DNA of 11,514 bases from Bacteroidales bacterium (lineage in GTDB: Bacteria; Bacteroidota; Bacteroidia; Bacteroidales; UBA7960). The translations under genes and the position numbers were made by a program. The first letter of the stretch is position 1. Each line of letters starts with the position of its first letter. The notes beneath the pieces are model-generated. The model had not been told where the DNA came from. It worked only from the letters and a program-made list of their open reading frames with translations, and did no database searches. The stretch lies in assembly GCA_007131125.1 (NCBI GenBank), contig SLRE01000178.1:1-11514 (forward strand), read 5' to 3'. This document shows, one piece after another, positions 1-6,268 of this stretch.

Positions 1-390
1 ATCAAAGTGGAGGTTAGCCTGCCCGACGTAATGCCTGTGAATTGCTTTGCCGGGGAGATCAACCAGTTGTGGACCAATATTATTGTGAATGCCTGCGATG
101 CCATGGAAAACCGTGGTAACCTGTTTATCAGCTGTGGAATGGAGGGCGAAGAGTATGTATGGGTTGAAATTGCCGATTCCGGCCCGGGAGTGCCCGATAA
201 ATACAAAAAGAAAATTTTTGATTCCAGCTTTACCACCAAAGCGGCAGGAGGAGAGTTTGGCCTGGGCATCGGTCTGGCCATTACCAAAAGCATTGTGGAA
301 AAACACCAGGGTACCATCGAAGTGTTCGACCGCAAAGGAGGAGGAGCTGTATTTAAGGTCAGGTTGCCCTCATACAGCAGAAAAAAATAA
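1..390 (+). CDS. Sensor histidine kinase, C-terminal ATPase part (5' end outside window)
   Basis: This is the C-terminal 129 codons of a two-component sensor kinase; the reading frame is open from base 1, so the sensor and dimerisation domains lie upstream. What remains is an almost complete HATPase_c (GHKL) domain, which binds ATP to phosphorylate the kinase's own histidine. The N box is visible as NQLWTNIIVNACDAM, the G1 box as ADSGPGVP, an F-box-like segment as FDSSFTTK, and the G2 box as GLGIGLAITKSIVEKH. The form of the N box (NxxxNACDAM) is seen in DctB/NtrB-like kinases. The GTG at position 7 is not a credible start because it would cut into the domain. The gene ends with TAA 30 nt before the most likely start of the porin-like gene on the same strand, so the two may be co-transcribed. 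Signal and partner regulator cannot be seen. The family call is secure; the signal is unknown. Confidence 0.93.
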   Translation: MKVEVSLPDVMPVNCFAGEINQLWTNIIVNACDAMENRGNLFISCGMEGEEYVWVEIADSGPGVPDKYKKKIFDSSFTTKAAGGEFGLGIGLAITKSIVEKHQGTIEVFDRKGGGAVFKVRLPSYSRKK

Positions 391-420
391 TCGTTGAAGA
401 TTTTAACAGTTAAAGAGCAA

Positions 421-1650
421 ATGATCAAATTTGGGTTTCTATGTTTTCTGGCAGGGTTTGTTTTGGTAAAACCCGCCATAGCCGGTGAAGATCCGGCTTT
501 TGTTTTTTATGGATATCTCAGCCACCAGGTAATTTATGACTCTTACAGATCGGTAGATTCAAGAGACGGGCAGATTTATTTTTTCCCCCTGCCTGCCAGC
601 ATTGACGAAAACGGGAATGATGTAAATCGCAGGTCCAGGTTTAACATGGTGGAGGTGCAGTCGCGCTTTGGAGTGCGGATGAAGGAACAGGAGTTGCTTG
701 GAGCAAGCCTTACCGGTCTGCTGGAAGTGGATTTTCTGGGCACACAGCAGGATTATACCCGCATGCTCCGGCTGAGGCAGGCTTTCGTGGCACTGGACTG
801 GCAACGCCATCATCTGATCATCGGCAAAACCTTCCATCCCTCATTTGTTTTGGAGAGCTTTCCCAATACGGTCAGTTTTGCCTCAGGGGTGCCCTTTCAC
901 CCCCTGAACCGTTCACCCCAGTTAAGGTATACCTTCCACCCGCATCCCATGTGGAACATGAGTCTGTCGTTGCTTACCCATGGATACCACCGCAGCGCAG
1001 GTCCCCATGATGCGCAGAGAAACTCCGGATTGCCCGATACACAATTCCGCCTGCAATACGGAGACGGGGTTTTTCAAACCATGGGCATAGTGGCAGGCTA
1101 TAAGTTTTTGACCCCAAGGGATGAAACACAGGCCGGTACAGCTACCGGAGAAACCATCGGCAGCTATAACCTCCAGGCATTTTTGAAACATACCTTTCCC
1201 TCCTTTAGTTTGAAAACCGAAGCTGTTTACGGACAAAACCTGAGCAGCTTTGTGATGATAGGAGGGTACGGCATCAAAGGAAGACCGGGTGAGGTAGACC
1301 TGACGGGCGATTACTCCTACACCAACATCAGGACGATGAGCCTGTGGACCGACCTGGAAACCCGGGGCGAAGCCTTCAGGGCAGGCCTTTTTGCAGGATA
1401 TACCGCCAACCTTGGAGCAGATGATGACTACATCAGCCTGCCCGGCTATGCCCGCAACGACGACCTGCATTATGTTTACCGCTTTTCGCCAAGGCTGATG
1501 TACCGGGCCGGCAGCCTGGAATTTGCCCTGGAATGGTCGGTGGTGGGCGCTGCCTATGGCCTGGAATGGGACCATCGCCACCGGGTGACCGAAACCGACG
1601 ACCCCACTGTGAACAACCATATCATTTTCGGGACCAAATATTTTTTCTGA
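421..1650 (+). CDS. Outer-membrane beta-barrel protein, DcaP-like porin
   Basis: The gene encodes a protein of 409 residues predicted to form a beta-barrel in the outer membrane. It starts with a clear signal peptide: MIKF, a hydrophobic core (FGFLCFLAGFVLV), and an AIA cleavage site near residue 21. ATG 421 is chosen over the in-frame TTG at 394 because it puts the hydrophobic core right after the start. The mature chain alternates polar and aromatic residues as barrel strands do, and it ends in an aromatic Phe (IIFGTKYFF), the usual insertion signal for outer-membrane proteins. The order of an N-terminal GYLSHQVIYDS strand, a strand like LLGASLTGLLEVDFLG, then LRLRQAFVALDW and LIIGKTFHPSF recalls the DcaP/porin superfamily, whose trimeric members pass small organic acids; this match is from memory of the family pattern. 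It follows the histidine kinase by 30 nt, so that kinase may control it or share its transcript. Substrate unknown. Confidence 0.8.
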   Translation: MIKFGFLCFLAGFVLVKPAIAGEDPAFVFYGYLSHQVIYDSYRSVDSRDGQIYFFPLPASIDENGNDVNRRSRFNMVEVQSRFGVRMKEQELLGASLTGLLEVDFLGTQQDYTRMLRLRQAFVALDWQRHHLIIGKTFHPSFVLESFPNTVSFASGVPFHPLNRSPQLRYTFHPHPMWNMSLSLLTHGYHRSAGPHDAQRNSGLPDTQFRLQYGDGVFQTMGIVAGYKFLTPRDETQAGTATGETIGSYNLQAFLKHTFPSFSLKTEAVYGQNLSSFVMIGGYGIKGRPGEVDLTGDYSYTNIRTMSLWTDLETRGEAFRAGLFAGYTANLGADDDYISLPGYARNDDLHYVYRFSPRLMYRAGSLEFALEWSVVGAAYGLEWDHRHRVTETDDPTVNNHIIFGTKYFF

Positions 1651-1714
1651 ATCCGGGGCATGGAATCCCTAATGCAACTCCCTTATTCAGAATGTTTCCA
1701 AAAAAACAAAATGC

Positions 1715-1722
1715 TACCTTTG
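1715..1722 (+). promoter_or_regulatory. Bacteroidota -7 promoter box, near-leaderless start
   Basis: TACCTTTG matches the Bacteroidota housekeeping sigma -7 consensus TAnnTTTG exactly. It ends only 4 nt before the ATG at 1727, so transcription would begin at or within a few bases of the start codon. No good TTTG -33 box is found at the usual 19-21 nt distance; the nearest candidate, TTTC at 1695-1698, is too close. The box lies in the 76-bp gap after the porin-like gene and suggests that the DUF3109 gene has its own promoter. Confidence 0.6.
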
Positions 1723-1726
1723 CGCC

Positions 1727-2308
1727 ATGATTATTCTGGGCAACACCATATTATCTGACGAAATCTACCTGGAGCAGTTTGTTTGTGATCTTACGGTTTG
1801 CAAGGGAGCCTGCTGCGTGGAGGGAGATTCCGGCGCCCCCCTTGAAGAGACCGAAACCCTGAAGCTGGAAGAGATTTATCCCAAAGTAAAACCCTTTTTG
1901 CTTCCCTCGGGAATAGAAGCAATAGATGCACAGGGAACATGGGTGCGGGATTTCCAGGATGAAATGACCACCCCCCTGGTAAAAGGCGGACAATGCGCCT
2001 ATGTGTTTTTCGATGAGCAGAACATTGCCCGTTGTGCCATTGAAAAAGCCTTTGAACTGGGGCTGACCGATTTTCAAAAGCCCGTTTCCTGCCACCTTTA
2101 CCCCATCAGGGTTACCAAATACCCGCACTATGAAGCCCTGAACTACCACCGCTGGCCCATTTGCAACTGCGCCAGGAAAAAAGGAAAAAAGCTGAAAGTA
2201 AGAATCTACCGTTTTGTTAAAGATGCCCTGATCCGGAAATTCGGAGCAGAATGGTATCGCGACCTGGAAGAATACATCCGCTTCAGCTTTGAAGAAGACA
2301 GAAAGTAA
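1727..2308 (+). CDS. DUF3109 family cysteine-rich protein
   Basis: The gene encodes a protein of 193 residues that I recognise as DUF3109, a Bacteroidota family related in pattern to YkgJ-type cysteine-cluster proteins. No biochemical function is established. It has nine cysteines: an N-terminal cluster FVCDLTVCKGACC (C20, C25, C29, C30), then C90 in GGQCAY, C103 in ARCAIE, C122 in SCHLYPI, and C146 and C148 in ICNC. The spacing suggests a bound metal, zinc or an iron-sulfur cluster, but this is inference. No signal peptide or membrane segment is visible, so it is probably cytoplasmic. The C-terminal 45 residues are basic and helical-looking (KKGKKLKVRIYRF, then a charged end). The ATG lies 4 nt after a TACCTTTG promoter box. 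It converges with gltX, with 29 bp between the stop codons. Family call is firm; role is unknown. Confidence 0.9.
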   Translation: MIILGNTILSDEIYLEQFVCDLTVCKGACCVEGDSGAPLEETETLKLEEIYPKVKPFLLPSGIEAIDAQGTWVRDFQDEMTTPLVKGGQCAYVFFDEQNIARCAIEKAFELGLTDFQKPVSCHLYPIRVTKYPHYEALNYHRWPICNCARKKGKKLKVRIYRFVKDALIRKFGAEWYRDLEEYIRFSFEEDRK

Positions 2309-2312
2309 AGAT

Positions 2313-2330
2313 TTTCAGGAATTCCTGAAA
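2313..2330. terminator. Perfect 18-bp palindrome between convergent genes
   Basis: TTTCAGGAATTCCTGAAA reads the same on both strands. It fills most of the 29-bp gap between the stop of the DUF3109 gene (2308) and the stop of gltX (2338). As RNA it could fold into a short stem (TTTCAG/CTGAAA) on either transcript, so it may act as a weak two-way terminator or mRNA 3' end. There is no long T-run after it on either strand, so strong intrinsic termination is not expected. A protein-binding palindrome is the alternative. Confidence 0.4.
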
Positions 2331-2337
2331 CTCCCCA

Positions 2338-3867
2338 TCAATTGACCGGAATTTCCTGTATGGCTTTGCGTATTCTTTTCACCACTTCTTCTTTGCCCAG
2401 GATTTCCATGATTTCCTTCAGGTCGGGGCCCATGCCTGCACCAACCAGGGCCAGCCTTAGCCCGGGCATGATCTTTCCGGCGCCGGTCCCGGTTTCTTCC
2501 ATAAATTTTTGCAGGGTGTTTTCAATATTGTCCAGGCTGAATATTTCAAGCATTTCAAGGCGGTCGGCAATTTTCAGCAGGATGTCCGGGGTGTCGGACT
2601 TCCAGCGTTTTTTGGCGAATTTTTCATCGTAGGTTGTGGGCGCTTCAAAAAAGAAAGCAGCCTGCTCCCACATTTCATTTACAAAATTCACCCTTTCCTT
2701 AATCATTTCTGTAATGCGAATCACCTTTTCCTTATGCGGGAAATGGCCTCTTTCTTTGAGCTCTTCCAAAAACAGTTCTGCCAGTTCTTCTGTGTTTTTT
2801 TTCTGTAGGTATTGGTGGTTGAACCATCTGGCTTTTTCCGGGTCGAAGCGGGCACCGGACTTGCTGACTCTTTCCAGGCTGAAGGCCTCCACAAGTTCTT
2901 TCATGCTGAAGGTTTCCTTTTCGGTGCCGGGGTTCCAGCCTAACAGTGCCAGGATGTTGACAAATGCTTCCGGGAAATATCCCGATTCGCGGTATCCGCT
3001 GGAGGTTTCTCCGGTGGCGGGGTCTTTCCACTGAAGGGGAAAAACCGGGAATCCAAGGCGATCCCCATCCCTTTTGCTTAGCTTTCCGTTACCATCGGGC
3101 TTAAGCAAGAGCGGCAGGTGGGCAAAGCGGGGCATTTCTTTTTCCCATCCCAGAAAACGGTAAAGCAAAACATGAACCGGGGCGGAGGGAAGCCATTCTT
3201 CTCCACGGATCACATGGGTGATCTTCATCAGGTAATCGTCCACAACGTTGGCCAGGTGGTAGGTGGGCATTCCGTCTCCTTTAAAAAGCACTTTGTCGTC
3301 AAGCAGGGAAGCATTTACCCTTACTGTGCCGCGGATGAGGTCCTCCAGAACGACTTCTCCTGTTTCGGGTGTTTTTATGCGGATAACGTGGGGCTCTCCA
3401 TTTTCTAACCTTTGGTTTACTTCTTCTTCGGAAAGGGTCAGGGAGTTTTTCATAAACATCCGGGTGTTGCTGTCGTATTGCGGGTTGCCCGATTTTTCCG
3501 TTTCCATTTTTTTGCGCATGGATTCCAGCTCTTCCGGGGTGTCGAAAGCATAATAGGCATGGCCGTGCTCTACCAGCTGCATGGCATATTGACGGTAAAT
3601 ATCTTTTCTTTCCGATTGGCGGTATGGAGCATAAGGTCCCGGTTTGTCAGGGCCTTCATCCCATTGTATGCCGCACCAGGCAAGGGAATCCACAATATAC
3701 TGCTCGGTCCCGGGCACAAACCGGTTTTGGTCGGTATCCTCAATGCGCAGCAAAAAATCGCCTCCCTGCTTTTTTGCAAAAAGATAATTGTACAATGCCG
3801 TACGTACTCCCCCCATGTGCAAGGGCCCGGTGGGGCTTGGTGCAAATCTTACCCTGACTTTGGTCAT
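2338..3867 (-). CDS. gltX: Glutamyl-tRNA synthetase (GluRS)
   Basis: The gene encodes a class I aminoacyl-tRNA synthetase of 509 residues that charges tRNA-Glu with glutamate in the cytoplasm, close to the usual family length of about 470-510. The HIGH signature appears as PSPTGPLHMGG (HMGG at residues 17-20), followed by RTALYNYLFA and RIEDTD. The second signature, KLSKR, is at residues 262-266. After it comes an insert (GFPVFPLQWKDP, then SGYRESGYFPEAF) that I associate with Bacteroidota GluRS. The C-terminal third is the helical anticodon-binding domain. The ATG start is well placed, with the HIGH motif near the N-terminus as expected. It is the last of four minus-strand genes but is separated from the LysE gene by 121 bp holding a terminator-like hairpin and a weak promoter box, so it probably has its own transcript. 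Ordinary, intact gene. Confidence 0.98.
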   Translation of the reverse strand: MTKVRVRFAPSPTGPLHMGGVRTALYNYLFAKKQGGDFLLRIEDTDQNRFVPGTEQYIVDSLAWCGIQWDEGPDKPGPYAPYRQSERKDIYRQYAMQLVEHGHAYYAFDTPEELESMRKKMETEKSGNPQYDSNTRMFMKNSLTLSEEEVNQRLENGEPHVIRIKTPETGEVVLEDLIRGTVRVNASLLDDKVLFKGDGMPTYHLANVVDDYLMKITHVIRGEEWLPSAPVHVLLYRFLGWEKEMPRFAHLPLLLKPDGNGKLSKRDGDRLGFPVFPLQWKDPATGETSSGYRESGYFPEAFVNILALLGWNPGTEKETFSMKELVEAFSLERVSKSGARFDPEKARWFNHQYLQKKNTEELAELFLEELKERGHFPHKEKVIRITEMIKERVNFVNEMWEQAAFFFEAPTTYDEKFAKKRWKSDTPDILLKIADRLEMLEIFSLDNIENTLQKFMEETGTGAGKIMPGLRLALVGAGMGPDLKEIMEILGKEEVVKRIRKAIQEIPVN

Positions 3868-3895
3868 AACGCTCTGGTAGTTTAAAATTAGATTG

Positions 3896-3903
3896 CAAAG
3901 AAA
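3896..3903 (-). promoter_or_regulatory. Possible -7 promoter box for gltX
   Basis: On the minus strand TTTCTTTG differs from the Bacteroidota -7 consensus TAnnTTTG at one fixed position. It is 28 nt upstream of the gltX ATG, giving a short leader of about 20-25 nt. No convincing TTTG -33 box is seen at the expected spacing. The location directly after a terminator-like hairpin supports it, but the match is imperfect. Confidence 0.35.
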
Positions 3904-3905
3904 CG

Positions 3906-3941
3906 AAAAAACCCGGAAACAGACTGTATTGAATCCCGGGT
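3906..3941 (-). terminator. Putative intrinsic terminator after the LysE-family gene
   Basis: Read on the minus strand, ACCCGG and CCGGGT can pair (6 bp, GC-rich) around a loop of about 19 nt, and a run of six T follows at once. It lies 48-83 nt past the LysE gene stop and before gltX. A second, shorter inverted pair (AAAACC/GGTTTT at 3960-3965 and 3972-3977) lies between it and the stop codon and may help. The large loop makes the main stem only moderately convincing. Confidence 0.45.
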
Positions 3942-3988
3942 CTTAAGCTTTGCCTTATCAAAACCGGCAGGGGTTTTTTATGGAAGGA

Positions 3989-4618
3989 TTAAAGTAAAAA
4001 AGCCACCCTGAAAATGAGCAAAACCCCAAAAGCCATCAGCAGCAGACCCACAATGCGGTTAATGATGGTGAGCACTTTCATGTTGAGCAGTCTTTTGATG
4101 CGATGGGCCACAAAGCTTTTCAGGGCATCGGTAACGAAAACCGCTCCGATGGTACCGGCAAAAAACAGGTTGATCTCCCGGGAGGGGATTCCGTATTTTG
4201 CACTGACCAGGCTCATGATGCCGATCCAGAAAATCAGCAGGAAAGGGTTAAGCAGGTTCAGGAAAAACCCTTTGAAAAAAAACCGGAAAAAACGTTCGGT
4301 TTGCAGTTTTATCTCAATTTTTACCGGCTTTTGCATTGTAAACTTCTGGAAAAAAGTGTACATGCCGAAACCAATAAGCACCATCCCTCCAATGATGCCG
4401 ATGGAAACCTGGTGGTCGCTGCCGCTGAGAAACTGCAGGGCCCCGAGATAACTGAGGGCGATCAGCACCACATCACTAAAGGCTATGCCTGCAGCAAACT
4501 GAACCCCTGAAATAAACCCCCTTTGCAGGCTGGTATTGACCAGTGCAATAAAACCCGGTCCTATAAGGAAGGCCAGGGTAATCCCAAGAATGATCCCTTC
4601 CAGCAGTGCAGTGGCCAT
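3989..4618 (-). CDS. LysE/RhtB-family membrane transporter (amino-acid exporter type)
   Basis: The gene encodes an integral inner-membrane protein of 209 residues, the typical size for LysE/RhtB translocators, which export amino acids or derivatives by proton exchange. About six hydrophobic segments can be seen: roughly residues 4-27, 38-62, 70-91, 113-137, 146-166 and 183-208. Family marks are the N-terminal IGPGFIALVNTSLQRG stretch with its GPG turn, and NLLNPFLLIFWIG in the middle of the protein. A basic stretch at about residues 92-110 lies on a loop between helices. The gene starts 12 nt after the stop of the GH3-family gene, so the two form an operon. It is followed by a terminator-like hairpin. 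The substrate cannot be read from the sequence; the neighbour suggests an amino acid, an acyl-amino acid or a similar small molecule (inference). Start ATG is clear. Confidence 0.88.
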   Translation of the reverse strand: MATALLEGIILGITLAFLIGPGFIALVNTSLQRGFISGVQFAAGIAFSDVVLIALSYLGALQFLSGSDHQVSIGIIGGMVLIGFGMYTFFQKFTMQKPVKIEIKLQTERFFRFFFKGFFLNLLNPFLLIFWIGIMSLVSAKYGIPSREINLFFAGTIGAVFVTDALKSFVAHRIKRLLNMKVLTIINRIVGLLLMAFGVLLIFRVAFLL

Positions 4619-4630
4619 ATTAATTGCAGG

Positions 4631-6178
4631 TTATTTTTGGTTTTGATATTCAGCAAGATGGTTTTCCCAATCTTCCAGTTGCTTGCTTTTCAATACCCTG
4701 GGAAATTTATTCTGTGCCCCTTCTTTGCCCTTTTTTCTCATGTAGCTGTAAAAGGCATCTATTGGCAGCACTTCAACAATTACATCCCTGATGGCAGCAA
4801 TGCGCTCCACCCGGTAATCGTCGTTGAGCACTTTAAGGTTTTCATCAATTTGTTTACGCAAGCTTGCCGGATCAACCTGATTGTCGGTGCCAACAAACCA
4901 TTTATGTGCAAACATGCTTCCATGCTTAATGCCGGCCACCGTAAATTCACGGATCTCAATGTTGAGCTGGTCTTCCGCCATTTTTACAGCCATATTCATG
5001 TTTTCCACGCTCAGGTGCTCTCCGCAAAGGTTCAGGAAGTGCTTGGTACGGCCCGTGATCACAATTTCACTCAGCTCCAGGTTGGTAAACTTAATGGTAT
5101 CACCAATCAGGTACCTCCATGCTCCTGCACAGGTACTCACCAGCAGGGCATACTCTTTTCCTTCTTCCACCTCAGCGATAGTAAGGGTGCGGGCATCGGG
5201 TTTTAAATTTCCTTCACTGTCGAAATTGCTGCCTTCAAAAGGCACAAACTCGAAGAATATTCCATTGTCAAGGGCAAGCTGCATCCCGTCGGCATTGGGC
5301 CTGTTTTGAAAAGCCACAAATCCTTCCGATGCCAGGTAGGTTTCAATGTAAGTGAGGGGTTTCCCCAGAAGCTTCTCAAAACCCTTTACATAGGGACCGA
5401 ATGAAACGCCCCCGTGCACAAAAATGGAAAGGTTGGGCCAGATATCGTGAATGGTTTCCACCTGGTAATGCGCTATGATTTTTTCCAGCAGGATCTGCCA
5501 CCAGGCCGGAACCCCAACGATGACACCGATATCCCACTTTGGTGCTTTTTTTACGATTTCTTCCAGTTTGGTTGGCCAGTCCCTTTCTTTGGAAATGCGT
5601 TTGCCGGGTTTGTAAAAATGTTGAAACCAGAAAGGAATATTTTTCGTGGTAATGCCCGAAAGGTCGCCTTCGTAATAGGTGCCGTTGTAATTCAGGTGGG
5701 TGCTGCCTCCAAGCATGAGAATCCCCCTTTCGTAAAAGCTCCTTGGGAAATCGTAACGTGCCAGGGAAAAGATCTGCTTGATGCTGGTTTTTTTTATGGC
5801 CTTAAGCATGTCAGAAGTAAGGGGAATATGCTTGCTTGAAGATTCGGATGTTCCGGAGCTTAAAGCAAAGTATTTTACTTTTCCCGGCCAGCAAACATAG
5901 GGTTCTCCGTTGAGGGTGCGAAACCACCAATCCTTAAAAATGGCATTGTAGTCATGTGCAGGTACTTTTTCCTTGAAAGCCGCAACGGTGTCCCGGGCTT
6001 TGAGAATTTTCCTGAAATCATAATGCTCCCCAAAGGCAGTGAAGGAAGCCTTTCTTAAGAGCTTTCTCAACTCTTTTCTCTGGGCTTTCTCCGGATGCGG
6101 TGTTGAAAAAATAACGGGCATTTTACTGCGCAACTCAATGGCCCGTTTTACAATGGAACCTAAAATGGAATAAGGCAT
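4631..6178 (-). CDS. GH3 family acyl-adenylate / amidosynthetase-like protein
   Basis: The gene encodes a protein of 515 residues that I recognise as the GH3 ('auxin-responsive promoter') family, part of the ANL adenylate-forming superfamily. Plant GH3 enzymes adenylate a carboxylic acid with ATP and then pass the acyl group to an amino acid; bacterial members are largely uncharacterised. The ATP-binding motif is SSGTSESSSKHIP (residues 107-119). The second motif is YLASEG (281-286), matching the plant YASSE-type motif. The third is YLIGDTIKF (356-364), followed by the hinge-like GRTKHFLNLCGEHLS into a small C-terminal domain of about 130 residues. Full length for the family (about 500), with no signal peptide or membrane helix, so cytoplasmic. 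It lies 90 bp after lysS, past a terminator-like hairpin, and 12 nt before the LysE-type exporter gene. All catalytic motifs look intact. Family is firm; both substrates are unknown. Confidence 0.93.
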   Translation of the reverse strand: MPYSILGSIVKRAIELRSKMPVIFSTPHPEKAQRKELRKLLRKASFTAFGEHYDFRKILKARDTVAAFKEKVPAHDYNAIFKDWWFRTLNGEPYVCWPGKVKYFALSSGTSESSSKHIPLTSDMLKAIKKTSIKQIFSLARYDFPRSFYERGILMLGGSTHLNYNGTYYEGDLSGITTKNIPFWFQHFYKPGKRISKERDWPTKLEEIVKKAPKWDIGVIVGVPAWWQILLEKIIAHYQVETIHDIWPNLSIFVHGGVSFGPYVKGFEKLLGKPLTYIETYLASEGFVAFQNRPNADGMQLALDNGIFFEFVPFEGSNFDSEGNLKPDARTLTIAEVEEGKEYALLVSTCAGAWRYLIGDTIKFTNLELSEIVITGRTKHFLNLCGEHLSVENMNMAVKMAEDQLNIEIREFTVAGIKHGSMFAHKWFVGTDNQVDPASLRKQIDENLKVLNDDYRVERIAAIRDVIVEVLPIDAFYSYMRKKGKEGAQNKFPRVLKSKQLEDWENHLAEYQNQK

Positions 6179-6182
6179 AGTG

Positions 6183-6190
6183 CAAAAAGA
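6183..6190 (-). promoter_or_regulatory. Possible near-leaderless -7 box for the GH3 gene
   Basis: On the minus strand TCTTTTTG differs from TAnnTTTG at one base and ends 4 nt before the GH3 ATG, the same spacing as at the DUF3109 gene (TTTGC plus 3 nt, then ATG). An alternative is TATTTTTA at 6213-6220, also one base off, which would give a leader of about 30 nt. Neither has a clear -33 partner, so which one is used cannot be decided. Confidence 0.3.
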
Positions 6191-6242
6191 TGATGATGTG
6201 ATAATGTCCTGCTAAAAATACAAAACCTTACAATAACAAGCC

Positions 6243-6268
6243 AAAAAAACCAGGGAAAATGCTTCCTG
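6243..6268 (-). terminator. Putative intrinsic terminator of lysS
   Basis: Immediately after the lysS TAA, read on the minus strand, CAGGAA pairs with TTCCCTG (one bulged C) around a loop of about 5 nt, and a run of seven T follows one G later. Shape and position fit a Rho-independent terminator that would separate lysS from the GH3-LysE operon. The stem is short, so some read-through is possible. Confidence 0.5.

Noticed and set aside
394..420. TTG 394 as the start of the porin-like gene
   Set aside because: It would add nine polar and charged residues before a well-formed signal peptide; ATG 421 gives a normal signal-peptide layout.
922..1620. A 232-codon open frame on the minus strand opposite the porin-like gene
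   Set aside because: It lies wholly opposite a gene with a signal peptide and a barrel C-terminus, its translation has no recognisable domain, and it has no promoter box. It is a by-product of codon bias on the other strand.
4523..5206. A 227-codon open frame on the plus strand opposite the GH3 and LysE genes
   Set aside because: It crosses the boundary of two well-recognised genes on the opposite strand and encodes no known motif, so it is a shadow frame.
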